A DNA stretch of 64,000 nucleotides from Delphinus delphis. Its lineage: Eukaryota > Chordata > Mammalia > Artiodactyla > Delphinidae. Below, piece by piece: positions 48,136-62,353 of this stretch; position 1 is the stretch's first letter, and the number at the start of each line of letters is the position of its first letter. The notes under the pieces are model-generated. The model saw only the letters and a program-made list of their open reading frames with translations. It was not told the DNA's origin and did not search any database. Both the position numbers and the translations under genes were made by a program. Location of the stretch: NCBI RefSeq assembly GCF_949987515.2, contig NW_027192670.1:434001-498000 (forward strand). The letters run 5' to 3'.

Positions 48136-49715
48136 TGAATATATTCAGGAAAAACCGCATACGCCCTTTTTGGCCAACCAAGCAAGCTTGCAAAGGAAAT
48201 CTGCACTACAATGAAGTCTCACTTCCCCCCGGTCAAAAGGGCCATCTGAAAAAAGTGTAAAATCCAGAAAGGCAGGACAGGCCATGGAGAACTGGGAGCC
48301 TTGTTATGCTGATGGGCGGGATGTAAATTGCCAACAGACACTCGGGAGAAGTGTATGGTGTTTCCTGAAACATCTAAAAAACAAAGCAACAGAGCCTAGG
48401 GCACTTCCACTTATGGTCCTATAGCTTAGGGAAATTAAAATCAAAAAGACACAGCCACCCCAAAGTTTGGGACGCCTCTGTTTACAAGAACCTCGTTTAC
48501 AGTACAAGTTCAACATCACAGAAAGTGAAAAATGGATAAAGAAGTTGTGGTATTTACTTACAAAGCAATATCACTCAGCAATGAAATCTATGTCATCAGG
48601 CCCTTAGCATCACAATGAGTGGATTCAGGTACGATGATTCTAACTGAAATAAGTCACACAGAAAAAGAAACATCATAAGATATCACTAATCCACGGAATG
48701 TAAACTTGGCTACACAGGAACTGAATTACAGAACAGAACAGGGTCTCAAATTTAGAAAACCAACTTAGGCTTGCTTAAGGGTAAAGGTGAGTTTGGGTGC
48801 TGCATAGAACAAGAGATTGAAATGAGCACAGATAAAGTTCCTTAAGCCAAATATGGAATAGACAAGAGCTACTCCTTGCTCAACGAAATGGACTCAACAC
48901 CGCATATTAAACGCCCAAGAATGTAAGTGACTAGTAAGTATCATAAAACCTATGGATTGCTATGTCTCCAAAAGAGAATCAAGCATGTGTACAGGGGCAT
49001 AAACGCAGCAGTGATAGGATTGGAGAGGTTCGGTGAGCAAATGAAGACCCTTTGAAGTCATATTGCATGGTACCCATTCCACGGGTTTCAACTACCCAGG
49101 TTTAAGGTATTCTTCCTTCAGCTAAAACATGCATGTGGAACCTAGACTATGATCAACCATGTGATCGGGAGACGTGTTCAAATATGTCTCAGTTTTGGTC
49201 CCCTGGTACTCGGGTGCAACATTCCAGACGCTTTACTAACACTCTCCCGACTTGGAGAGTCAGTCCCTTTAACCTCCTATTTGGCCCAGTTTGCAATTTC
49301 TGCGGAAGATGAACAGGAATAGGGAGAACCAATGAGAGACTAGCTGGAGGTGTCTGGACGGGCAAATTTAACTCTCATTTCCCACCAGGAAGAGGAAATA
49401 ACCAAAGGCTCAGAGTGCCGTACCGGATCCAGATTAGGGCCTGAAGCCATCCTGCGGTGTTGCGGCCAGGTCACAAGAAAGTGAGTTGAAGAAAGGAGCT
49501 CAGGGGCACTGTAATTCACAAACCTGCAGAGTTATAAATGACAGCTATCGTCCAAAAATATACTGAAGTAAGGCTGCCAAGAGGACTTGAAAGCGGGGCA
49601 GAATTGCAGGAAACCGATTACAGGAGGTAGACTGGAATTGCATTGAAAGCATAGGAAAAGAGGCAGAACGTCCACAATGATGCACTTGGCCAAAAAGGGC
49701 GTATGCGTTTTTTCC
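48136..49715. repeat. Satellite unit, type A, first after the second block
   Basis: 1,580 bp; private variants AAGAATGTAAGTGAC near 48916 and a palindrome mismatch (AAAAACCGCAT). Confidence 0.94.
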
Positions 49716-51295
49716 TGAATATATTCAGGAAAAAACGCATACGCCCTTTTTGGCCAACCAAGCAAGCTTGCAAAGGAAATCTGCACTACAATGAAGTCTC
49801 ACTTCCCCCCGGTCAAAAGGGCCATCTGAAAAAAGTGTAAAATCCAGAAAGGCAGGACAGGCCATGGAGAACTGGGAGCCTTGTTATGCTGATGGGCGGG
49901 ATGTAAATTGCCAACAGACACTCTGGAGAAGTGTATGGTGTTTCCTGAAACATCTAAAAAACAAAGCAACAGAGCCTAGGGCACTTCCACTTATGGTCCT
50001 ATAGCTTAGGGAAATTAAAATAAAAAAGACACAGCCACCCCAAAATTTGGAACGGCTCTGTTTACAAGAACCTCATTTACCGTACAAGTTCAATATCACA
50101 GAAAGTGAAAAATGGATAAAGAACTTGTGGTACTTACGTACAATGCAGTATCACTCAGCAATGAAATCTATGTCATCAGGCCCATAGCAGCATAATGAGT
50201 GGATTCAGGTACGATGATTCTAACTGAAATAAGTCACACAGAAAAAGAAACATCATAAGATATCAGTAATACACGGAATGTAAACTTGGCTACACAGGAA
50301 CTGAATTCCAAAACAGAACAGGGTCTCAAATTTAGAAAACCAACTTATGCTTGCTTAATGGGAAAGGTGAGTTGGGGTGCTGCATAAAACCAGAGATTGA
50401 AATGAGCACAGATAAAGTTCCTTAAGCCAAATATGGAATAGACAAGAGCTACTCCTTGCTCAACGAAATGGATTCAACACCCCATATTAAACGCCTAAGT
50501 ATGTACCTGACTAGTAAGTATCTTAGAACCTATGGATTGCTATGTCTCCAAAAGAAAATCAAGCGTGTGTACAGGGGCATAAACGCAGCAGTGATAGGAC
50601 TGGAGAGGTTCGGTGAGCAAATGAAGACCCTTTGAAGTCATATTGCATGATACCCATTACACGGGTCTGAACTCTCCAGATTTAAGGTATTCTTCCTTCA
50701 GCTAAAACATGCATGTGGAACCCAGAGTATGATCAACCGCGTGATCGGGAGATGTGTTCAAATATGTCTCAGTTTTCGTACCCTGGTACTCGGGTGCAAC
50801 ATTCCAGACGCTTTACTCACACTCTCCCGACTTGGAGAGTCAGTCCCTTTAACCTCCTGTTTGGCCCAGTTTGCAATTTCTGCGGAAGATGAACAGGAAT
50901 AGGGAGAACCAATGAGAGACTAGCTGGAGGTGTCTGGACGGGCAAATTTATCTCTCATTTCCCACCAGGAAGAGGAATTAACCAAAGGCTCAGCGTGCCG
51001 TGCCGGAACCAGATTAGGGCCTGAAGCCATCCTGCGGTGTTGCGGCCAGGTCACAAGAAAGCGAGTTGAAGAAAGGAGCTCAGGGGCACTGTAATTCACA
51101 AACCTGCAGAGTTATAAATGACAGCTATCGTCCAAAAATATACTGAAGTAAGGCTGCCAAGAGGACTTGAAAGCGGGGCAGAATTGCAGGAAACCGATTT
51201 CAGGAGGTAGACTGGAATTGCATTGAAAGCATAGGAAAAGAGGCAGAACGTCCACAATGATGCACTTGGCCAAAAAGGGCGTATGCGTTTTTTCC
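49716..51295. repeat. Satellite unit, type B
   Basis: 1,580 bp, perfect opening palindrome; private CTTAATGGGAAAGG near 50354. Confidence 0.94.
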
Positions 51296-52875
51296 TGAAT
51301 ATATTCAGGAAAAAACGCATACGCCCTTTTTGGCCAACCAAGCAAGCTTGCAAAGGAAATCTGCACTACAATGAAGTCTCACTTCCCCCCGGTCAAAAGG
51401 GCCATCTGAAAAAAGTGTAAAATCCAGAAAGGCAGGACAGGCCATGGAGAACTGGGAGCCTTGTTATGCTGATGGGCGGGATGTAAATTGCCAACAGACA
51501 CTCGGGAGAAGTGTATGGTGCTTCCTGAAACATCGAAAAAACAAAGCAACAGAGCCTAGGGCACTTCCACTTATGGTCCTATAGCTTAGGGAAATTAAAA
51601 TCAAAAAGACACAGCCACCCCAAAGTTTGGGATGCCTCTGTTTACAAGAACCTCGTTTACCGTACAAGTTCAATATCACAGAAAGTGAAAAATGGATAAA
51701 GAACTTGTGGTACTTACGTACAATGCAGTATCACTCAGCAATGAAATCTCTGTCATCAGGCCCGTAGCAGCATAATGAGTGGATTCAGGTACGATGATTC
51801 TACCTGAAATAAGTTACACAGAAAAAGAAACATCATAAGATATCAGTAATACACGGAATGTAAACTTGGCTACACAGGAACTGAATTCCAAAACAGAACA
51901 GGGTCTCAAATTTAGAAAACCAACTTATGCTTGCTTAAGGGGAAAGGTGAGTTGGGCTGCTGCATAAAACCAGAGATTGAAATAAGCACAGATAAAGTTC
52001 CTTAAGCCAAATATGGAATAGACAAGAGCTACACCTTGCTCAACGAAATGGACTCAATACCCCATATTAAACGCCTAAGAATGTACCTGACTAGTAAGTA
52101 TCTTAAAACCTATGGATTGCTATGTCTCCGAAAGAGAATCAAGCGTGTGTACAGGGGCATAAACGCAGCAGTGATAGGATTGGAGAGGTTCGGTGAGCAA
52201 ATGAAGACCCTTTGAAGTCATATTGCATGGTACCCATTCCACGGGTTTCAACTCTCCAGGTTTAAGGTATTCTTCCTTCAGCTAAAACATGCATGTGGAA
52301 CCTAGAGTATGATCAACCATGTGATCGAGAGACGTGTTCAAATATGTCTCAGTTTTCGTACCCTGGTACTCGGGTGCAACATTACAGACGCTTTACTAAC
52401 ACTCTCCCGACTTGGAGAGTCAGTCCCTTTAACCTCCTGTTTGGCCCAGTTTGTAATTTCTGCGGAAGATGAACAGGAATAGTGAGAACCAATGAGAGAC
52501 TAGCTGGAGGTGTCTGGCCGGGCAAATTTAACTCTCATTTCCCACCAGGAAGAGGAATTAATTAAAGGCTCAGCGTGCCGTGCCGGAACCAGATTAGGGC
52601 CTGAAGTCATCCTGGGGTGTTGCGGCCAGGTCACAAGAAAGCGAGTTGAAGAAAGGAGCTCAGGGGCACTGTAATTCACAAACCTGCAGAGTTATAAATG
52701 ACAGCTATCGTCCAAAAATAGACTGAAGTAAGGCTGCCAAGAGGACTTGAAAGCGGGGCAGAATTGCAGGAAACCGATTTCAGGAGGTAGACTGGAATTG
52801 CATTGAAAGCATAGGAAAAGAGGCAGAACGTCCACAATGATGCACTTGGCCAAAAAGGGCGTATGCGTTTTTTCC
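51296..52875. repeat. Satellite unit, type B
   Basis: 1,580 bp. Shares CATCGAAAAAACAAAG near 51532 and GGGATGCCTC near 51629 with the B unit at 54456, two units downstream. Confidence 0.94.
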
Positions 52876-54455
52876 TGAATATATTCAGGAAAAAACGCAT
52901 ACGCCCTTTTTGGCCAACCAAGCAAGCTTGCAAAGGAAATGTGCACTACAATGAAGTCTCACTTCCCCCCGGTCAAAAGGGCCATCTGAAAAAAGTGTAA
53001 AATCCAGAAAGGCAGGACAGGCCATGGAGAACTGGGAGCCTTGTTATGCTGATGGGCGGGATGTAAATTGCCAACAGACACTCGGGAGAAGTGTATGGTG
53101 TTTCCTGAAACATCTAAAAAACAAAGCAACAGAGCCTAGGGCACTTCCACTTATGGTCCTATAGCTTAGGGAAATTAAAATCAAAAACACACAGCCACCC
53201 CAAAGTTTGGAATGGCTCTGTTTACAAGAACCTCATTTACAGTACAAGTTCAACATCACAGAAAGTGAAAAATGGATAAAGAAGTTGTGGTATTTACTTA
53301 CAAAGCAATATCACTCAGCAATGAAATCTATGTCATCAGGCCCTTAGCAGCACAATGAGTGGATTCAGGTATGATGATTCTAACTGAAATAAGTCACACA
53401 GAAAAAGAAACATCATAAGATATCAGTAATACACGGAATGTAAACTTGGCTACACAGGAACTGAATTACAGAACCGAACAGGGTCTCAAATTTAGAAAAC
53501 CAACTTATGCTTGCTTAAGGCTAAAGGTAAGTTGGGGTGCTGCATAAAACCAGAGATTGAAATGAGCACAGATAAAGTTCCTTAAGCCAAATATGGAATA
53601 GACAAGAGCTACTCCTTGCTCAATGAAATGGACTCAACACCGCATATTAAACGCCTAAGAATGTACCTGACTAGTAAGTATCTTAAAACCTATGGATTGC
53701 TATGTCTCCGAAAGAGAATCAAGCATGTGTACAGGGGCATAAACGCAGCAGTGATAGGATTGGAGACGTTCGGTGAGCAAATGAAGACCCTTTGAAGTCA
53801 TATTGCATGGTACCCATTCCACGGGTTTCAACTACCCAGGTTTAACGTATTCTTCCTTCAGCTAAAACATGCATGTGGAACCTAGAGTATGATCAACCAT
53901 GTGATCGGGAGACGTGTTCAAATATGGCTCAGTTTTCGTACCCTGGTACTCGGGTGCAACATTCCAGACGCTTTACTAACACTCTCCCGACTTGGAGAGT
54001 CAGTCCCTTTAACCTCCTGTTTGGCCCAGTTTGCAATTTCTGTGGAAGATGAACAGGAATAGGGAGAACCAATGAGAGACTAGCTGGAGGTGTCTGGACG
54101 GGCAAATTTATCTCTCATCTCCCACCAGGAAGAGGAATTAACCAAAGGCTCAGCGTGCCGTGCCGGAGCCAGATTAGGGCCTGAAGCCATCCTGCGGTGT
54201 TGCGGCCAGCTCACAAGAAAGCGAGTTGAAGAAAGGAGCTCAGGGGCACTGTAATTCACAAACCTGCAGAGTTATAAATGACAGCTATCGTCCAAAAATA
54301 TACTGAAGTAAGTCTGCCAAGAGGACTTGAAAGCGGGGCAGAATTGCAGGAAACCGATTTCAGGAGGTAGACTGGAATTGCATTCAAAGCATAGGAAAAG
54401 AGGCAGAACGTCCACAATGATGCACTTGGCCAAAAAGGGCGTATGCGTTTTTTCC
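52876..54455. repeat. Satellite unit, type A
   Basis: 1,580 bp. Shares AACCGAACAGG near 53473, AAGGCTAAAGG near 53517 and TTTAACGTATTC near 53842 with the A unit at 59195, four units downstream. Confidence 0.94.
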
Positions 54456-56035
54456 TGAATATATTCAGGAAAAAACGCATACGCACTTTTTGGCCAACCA
54501 AGCAAGCTTGCAAAGGAAATCTGCACTACAATGAAGTCTCACTTCCCCCCGGTCAAAAGGGCCATCTGAAAAAAGTGTAAAATCCAGAAAGGCAGGACAG
54601 GCCATGGAGAACTGGGAGCCTTGTTATGCTGATGGGCGGGATGTAAATTGCCAACAGACACTCGGGAGAAGTGTATGGTGCTTCCTGAAACATCGAAAAA
54701 ACAAAGCAACAGAGCCTAGGGCACTTCCACTTATGGTCCTATAGCTTAGGGAAATTAAAATCAAAAACACACAGCCACCCCAAAGTTTGGGATGCCTCTG
54801 TTTACAAGAACCTCGTTTACCGTACAAGTTCAATATCACAGAAAGTGAAAAATGGATAAAGAACTTGTGGTACTTACGTAAAATGCAGTATCACTCAGCA
54901 ATGAAATCTATGTCATCAGGCCCGTAGCAACATAATGAGTGGATTCAGATACGATGATTCTAACTGAAATAAGTCACACAGAAAAAGAAACATCATAAGA
55001 TATCACTAATACACGGAATGTAAACTTGGCTACACAGGAACTGAATTCCAAAACAGAACAGGGTCTCAAATTTAGAAAACCAACTTATGTTTGCTTAAGG
55101 GGAAAGGTGAGTTGGGGTGCTGCATAAAACCAGAGATTGAAATGAGCACAGATAAAGTTCCTGAAGCCAAATATGGAATAGACAAGAGCTACTCCTTGCT
55201 CAACGAAATGGACTCAACACCGTATATTAAACGCCTAAGAATGTACCTGACTATTAAGTATCTTAAAACCTATGGATTGCTATGTCTCCGAAAGAGAATC
55301 AAGCATGTGTACAGGGGCATAAACGCAGCAGTGATAGGATTGGAGACGTTCGGTGAGCAAATGAAGACCCTTTGAAGTCATATTGCATGGTACCCATTCC
55401 ACGGGTTTCAACTACCCAGGTTTAAGGTATTCTTCTTTCAGCGAAAACTTGCATGTTGAACCCAGAGTATGATCAACCGTGTGAATGGGAGACGTGTTCA
55501 AATATGTCTCAGTTTTCCTCCCCTGGTACTAGGGTGCAACATTCCAGACGCTTTACTAACACTCTCCCCACTTGGAGAGTCAGCGTCTTTAACCTCCTGT
55601 TTGGCCCAGTTTGCAATTTCTGCGGAAGATGAACAGGAATAGGGAGAACCAATGAGAGACTAGCTGGAGGTGTCTGGACGGGTAAATTTAACTCTCATTT
55701 CCCAACAGGAAGAGGAATTAACCAAAGGCTCAGAGTGCCGGGCCGGAACCAGATTAGGGCCTGAAGCCATCCTGCGATGTTGCGGCCAGCTCAAAAGAAA
55801 GCGAGTTGAAGAAAGGAGCTCAGGGGCACTGTAATTCACAAACCTGCAGAGTTATAAATGACAGCTATCGTCCAAAAATATACTGAAGTAAGGCTGCCAA
55901 GAGGACTTGAAAGCGGGGCAGAATTGCAGGAAACCGATTTCAGGAGGTAGACTGGAATTGCATTGAAAGCATAGGAAAAGAGGCAGAGCGTCCACAATGA
56001 TGCACTTGGCCAAAAAGGGCGTATGCGTTTTTTCC
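54456..56035. repeat. Satellite unit, type B
   Basis: 1,580 bp; the palindrome has the A mismatch (ACGCACTTT). CCTGAAGCCAAATATGG near 55161 removes a TAA present in most units, which lengthens an incidental ORF (55091-55375). Confidence 0.94.
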
Positions 56036-57615
56036 TGAATATATTCAGGAAAAAACGCATACGCCCTTTTTGGCCAACCAAGCAAGCTTGCAAAGGAAAT
56101 CTGCACTACAATGAAGTCTCACTTCCCCCCGGTCAAAAGGGCCATCTGAAAAAAGTGTAAAATCCAGAAAGGCAGGACAGGCCATGGAGAACTGGTAGCC
56201 TTGTTATGCTGATGGGCGGGATGTAAATTGCCAACAACCACTCGGGAGAAGTGTATGGTGCTTCCTGAAACATCTAAAAAACAAAGCAACAGAGCCAAGG
56301 GCACTTCCACTTATGGTCCTATAGCTTAGGGAAATTAAAATCAAAAAGACACAGCCACCCCAAAGTTTGGGACAACTCTGTTTACAAGAACCTCGTTTAC
56401 AGTACAAGTTCAACATCGCAGAAAGTGAAAAATGGATAAAGAAGTTGTGGTATTTACTTACAAAGCAATTTCACTCAGCAATGAAATCTATGTCATCAGG
56501 CCCTTAGCAGTACAATGAGTGGATTCAGGTATGATGATTCTAACTAAAATAAGTCACACAGAAAAAGAAACATCATGAGATATCAGTAATACATGGAATG
56601 TAAACTTGGCTACACAGGAACTGAATTACAGAACAGAAGAGGGTCTCAAATTTAGAAAACCAACTTATGCTTGCTTAAGGGTAAAGGTGAGTTGGGGTGC
56701 TGCATAAAACCAGAGATTGAAATGAGCACAGATAAAGTTCCTTAAGCCAAATATGGAATAGACAAGAGCTACTCCTTGCTCAACGAAATGGACTCAACAC
56801 CGCATATTAAACGCCTAAGAATGTACCTGACTAGTAAGTATCTTAAAACCTATGGATTGCTATGTCTCCGAAAGAGAATCAAGCGTGTGTACAGGGGCAT
56901 AAACGCAGCAGTGATAGGATTGGAGATGTTCGGTGAGCAAATGAAGACCCTTTGAAGTCATATTGCATGGTACCCATTACACGGGTCTCAACTCTCCAGG
57001 TTTAAGGTATTCTTCCTTCAGCTAAAACATGCATGTGGAACCCAGAGTATGATCAACCGTGTGAACGGGAGACGTGTTCAAATATGTCTCAGTTTTCCTC
57101 CCCTGGTACTCGGGTGCAACATTCCAGATGCTTTACTAACACTCTCCCCACTTGGAGAGTCAGAGCCTTTAAACTCCTGTTTGGCCGAGTTTGCAATTTC
57201 TGCGGAAGATGAACAGGAATAGGGAGAACCAATGAGAGACTAGCTGGAGGTGTCTGGACGGGTAAATTTACCTCTCATTTCCCAACAGGAAGAGGAATTA
57301 ACCAAAGGCTCAGAGTGCCGGGCCGGAACCAGATTAGGGCCTGAAGCCATCCTGCGGTGTTGCGGCCAGCTCAAAAGAAAGCGAGTTGAAGAAAGGAGCT
57401 CAGGGGCACTGTAATTCACAAACCTGCAGAGTTATAAATGACAGCTATCGTCCAAAAATATACTGAAGTAAGGCTGCCAAGAGGACTTGAAAGCGGGGCA
57501 GAATTGCAGGAAACCGATTTCAGGAGGTAGACTGGAATTGCATTGAAAGCATAGGAAAAGAGGCAGAGCGTCCACAATGATGCACTTGGCCAAAAAGGGC
57601 GTATGCGTTTTTTCC
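56036..57615. repeat. Satellite unit, type A
   Basis: 1,580 bp, perfect opening palindrome; variants ACTGGTAGCC near 56193 and GAGCCAAGGGC near 56292. Confidence 0.94.
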
Positions 57616-59194
57616 TGAATATATTCAGGAAAAAACGCATACGCCCTTTTTGGCCAACCAAGCAAGCTTGCAAAGGAAATCTGCACTACAATGAAGTCTC
57701 ACTTCCCCCCGGTCAAAAGGGCCATCTGAAAAAAGTGTAAAATCCAGAAAGGCAGGACAGGCCATGGAGAACTGGGAGCCTTGTTATGCTGATGGGCGGG
57801 ATGTAAATTGCCAACAGACACTCGGGAGAAGTGTATGGTGCTTCCTGAAACATCTAAAAAACAAAGCAACAGAGCCTAGGGCACTTCCACTTATGGTCCT
57901 ATAGCTTAGGGAAATTAAAATCAAAAACACACAGCCACCCCAAAGTTTGGGATGCCTCTGTTTACAATCACCTCGCTTACCATACAAGTTCAATATCACA
58001 GAAAGTGAAAAATGGATAAAGAACTTGTGGTACTTACGTACAATGCAGTATCACTGAGCAATGAAATCTATGTCATCTGGCCCGTAGCAGCATAATGAGT
58101 GGATTCAAGTATGATGATTCTAACTGAAATAAGTCACACAGAAAAAGAAACATCATAAGATATCACTAATAAATGGAATGTAAACTTGGCTACACAGGAA
58201 CTGAATTCCAAAACAGAACAGGGTCTCAAATTTAGTAAACCAACTTATGCTTGCTTAAGGGGAAAGGTGAGTTGGGGTGCTGCATAAAATCAGAGATTGA
58301 AATGAGCACAGATAAAGTTTCTTAAGCCAAATATGGAATAGACGAGAGCTACTCTTTGCTCAACGAAATGGACTCAACACCCCATATTAAACGCCTAAGA
58401 ATGTACCTGACTAGTAAGTATCTTAAAACCTATGAATTGCTATGTCTCCAAAAGAGAATCAAGAGTGTGTACAGGGGCATAAACGCAGCAGTGATAGGAT
58501 TGGAGAGGTTCGGTGAGCAAATGAAGACCCTTTGAAGTCATATTGCATGGTACCCATTCCACGGGTCTCAACTCTCCAGGTTTAAGGTATTCTTCCTTCA
58601 GCTAAAACATACATGTGGAACCCAGAGTATGATCAACCTTGTGAACGGGAGACGTGTTCAAATATGTCTCAGTTTTCATACCCTGGTACTCGGGTGCAAC
58701 ATTCCAGACGCTTTACTAACACTCTCCCCACTTGGAGAGTCAGCGGTTTTAACCTCCTGTTTGGCCCAGTTTGCAATTTCTGCGGAAGATGAACAGGAAT
58801 AGGGAGAACCAATGAGAGACTAGCTGGAGGTGTCTGGACGGGCAAATTGAACTCTCATTTCCCAACAGGAAGAGGAATTAACCAAAAGCTCAGCGTGCCG
58901 TGCCGGAACCAGATTAGGGCCTGAAACCATCCTGCGGTGTTGCGGCCAGGTCACAAGAAAGCGAGTTGAAGAAAGGAGCTCAGGGGCACTGTAATTCAAA
59001 ATCTGCAGAGTTATAAATGACAGCTATCGTCCAAAAATATACTGAAGTAAGGCTGCCAAGAGGACTTGAAAGCGGGGCAGAATTGCAGGAAACCGATTTC
59101 AGGAGGTAGACTGGAATTGCATTCAAAGCATAGGAAAAGAGGCAGAACGTCCACAATGATGCACTTGGCCAAAAAGGGCGTATGCGTTTTTTCC
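57616..59194. repeat. Satellite unit, type B
   Basis: 1,579 bp; a 1-bp loss at ATTCAAAATCTGC near 58994 (most units read ATTCACAAACCTGC). Confidence 0.94.
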
Positions 59195-60774
59195 TGAATA
59201 TATTCAGGAAAAAACGCATACGCCCTTTTTGGCCAACCAAGCAAGCTTGCAAAGGAAATCTGCACTACAATGAAGTCTCACTTCCCCCCGGTCAAAAGGG
59301 CCATCTGAAAAAAGTGTAAAATCCAGAAAGGCAGGACAGGCCATGGAGAACTGGGAGCCTTGTTATGCTGATGGGCGGGATGTAAATTGCCAACAGACAC
59401 TCGGGAGAAGTGTATGGTGTTTCCTGAAACATCTAAAAAACAAAGCAACAAAGCCTAGGGCACTTCCACTTATGGTCCTATAGCTTAGGGAAATTAAAAT
59501 CAAAAAGACACAGCCACCCCAAAGTTTGGAATGGCTCTGTTTACAAGAACCTCGTTTACAGTACAAGTTCAACATCGCAGAAAGTGAAAAATGGATAAAG
59601 AAGTTGTGGTATTTACTTACAAAGCAATATCACTCAGCAATGAAATCTATGTCATCAGGCCCTTAGCAGCACAATGAGTGGATTCAGGTATGATGATTCT
59701 AACTGAAATAAGTCACACAGAAAAAGAAACATCATAAGATATCAGTAATACACGGAATGTAAACTTGGCTACACAGGAACTGAATTACAGAACCGAACAG
59801 GGTCTCAAATTTAGAAAACCAACTTATGCTTGCTTAAGGCTAAAGGTGAGTTGGGGTGCTGCATAAAACCAGAGATTGAAATGAGCACAGATAAAGTTCC
59901 TTAAGCCAAATATGGAATAGACAAGAGCTACTCCTTGCTCAACGAAATGGACTCAACACCGCATATTAAACGCCTAAGAATGTACCTGACTAGTAAGTAT
60001 CTTAAAACCTATGGATTGCTATGTCTCCGAAAGAGAATCAAGCATGTGTACAGGGGCATAAACGCAGCAGTGATAGGATTGGAGACGTTCGGTGAGCAAA
60101 TGAAGACCCTTTGAAGTCATATTGCATGGTACCCATTCCACGGGTTTCAACTACCCAGGTTTAACGTATTCTTCCTTCAGCTAAAACATGCATGTGGAAC
60201 CCAGAGTATAATCAACCATGTGATCGGGAGACGTGTTCAAATATGTCTCAGTTTTCATACCCTGGTACTCGGGTGCAACATTCCAGACGCTTTACTAACA
60301 CTCTCCCTTCTTGGAGAGTCAGTCCCTTTAACCTCCTGTTTGGCCCAGTTTGCAATTTCTGCGGAAGATGAACAGGAATAGCGAGAACCAATGAGAGACT
60401 AGCTGGAAATGTCTGGACGGGCAAATTTAACTCTCATTTCCCACCAGGAAGAGGAATTAACCAAAGGCTCAGCATGCCGTGCCGGAACCAGATTAGGGCC
60501 TGAAGCCATCCTGCGGTGTTGCGGCCAGGTCACAAGAAAGCGAGTTGAAGAAAGGAGCTCAGGGGCACTGTAATTCACAAACCTGCAGAGTTATAAATGA
60601 CAGCTATCGTCCAAAAATATACTGAAGTAAGGCTGCCAAGAGGACTTGAAAGCGGGACAGAATTGCAGGAAACCGATTTCAGGAGGTAGACTGGAATTGC
60701 ATTGAAAGCATAGGAAAAGAGGCAGAACGTCCACAATGATGCACTTGGCCAAAAAGGGCGTATGCGTTTTTTCC
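59195..60774. repeat. Satellite unit, type A
   Basis: 1,580 bp; near-copy of the unit at 52876, offset about 6,320 (four units). Confidence 0.94.
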
Positions 60775-62353
60775 TGAATATATTCAGGAAAAAACGCATA
60801 CGCCCTTTTTGGCCAACCAAGCAAGCTTGCAAAGGAAATCTGCACTACAATGAAGTCTCACTTCCCCCCGGTCAAAAGGGCCATCTGAAAAAAGTGTAAA
60901 ATCCAGAAAGGCAGGACAGGCCATGGAGAACTGGGAGCCTTGTTATGCTGATGGGCGGGATGTAAATTGCCAACAGACACTCGGGAGAAGTGTATGGTGT
61001 TTCCTGAAACATCTAAAAAACAAAGCAACAGAGCCTAGGGCACTTCCACTTATGGTCCTATAGCTTAGGGAAATTAAAATCAAAAAGACACAACCACCCC
61101 AAAGTTTGTGACGCCTCTGTTTACAAGAACCTCGTTTACCGTACAAGTTCAATATCACAGAAAGTGAAAAATGGATAAAGAACTTGTGGTACTTACGTAC
61201 AATGCAGTATCACTGAGCAATGAAATCTATGTCATCAGGCACTTAGCAGCATAATGAGTGGATTCAGATACGATGATTCTAACTGAAATAAGTCACACAG
61301 AAAAAGAAACATCATAAGATATCAGTAATACACGGAATGTAAACTTTGCTACACAGGAACTGAATTCCAAAAGAGAACAGGGTCTCAAATTTAGAAAACC
61401 AACTTATGCTTGCTTAAGGCGAAAGGTGAGTTGGGGTGCTGCATAAAACCAGAGATTGAAATGAGCACAGATAAAGTTCCTTAAGCCAAATATGGAATAG
61501 ACAAGAGCTACTCCTTGCTCAACGAAATGGACTCAACACCGCATATTAAACGCCTAAGAATGTACCTGACTAGTAAATATCTTAAAACCTATGGATTGCT
61601 ATCTCTCCAAAAGAGAATCAAGCATATGTACAGGGGCATAAACGCAGCAGTGATAGGATTGGAGAGGTTCGGTGAGCAAATGAAGACCCTTTGAAGTCAT
61701 ATTGCATGGTACCCATTACACGGGTCTCAACTCTCCAGGTTTAAGGTATTCTTCCTTCAGCTAAAACATGCATGTGGAACCCAGAGTATGATCAACCGTG
61801 TGAACGGGAGACGTGTTCAAATATGTCTCAGTTTTCCTCCCCTGGTACTCGGGTGTAACATTCCAGATGCTTTACTAACACTCTCCCCACTTGGAGAGTC
61901 AGCGCCTTTAACCTCCTGTTTGGCCCAGTTTGCAATTTCTGCGGAAGATGAACAGGAATAGGGAGAACCAATGAGAGACTAGCTGGAGGTGTCTGGACGG
62001 GCAAATTGAACTCTCATTTCCCAACAGGAAGAGGAATTAACCAAAGGCTCAGCGTGCCGTGCCGGAACCAGATTAGGGCCTGAAGCCATCCGGCAGTGTT
62101 GCGGCCAGGTCACAAGAAAGCGAGTTGAAGAAAGGAGCTCAGGGGCACTGTAATTCAAAACCTGCAGAGTTATAAATGACAGCTATCGTCCAAAAATATA
62201 CTGAAGTAAGGCTGCCAAGAGGACTTGAAAGCGGGGCAGAATTGCAGGAAACCGATTTCAGGAGGTAGACTGGAATTGCATTGAAAGCATAGGAAAAGAG
62301 GCAGAACGTCCACAATGATGCACTTGGCCAAAAAGGGCGTATGCGTTTTTTCC
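60775..62353. repeat. Satellite unit, type B
   Basis: 1,579 bp; a one-base-short ATTCAAAACCTGC near 62153 resembles the shortened site in the unit at 57616. Confidence 0.94.
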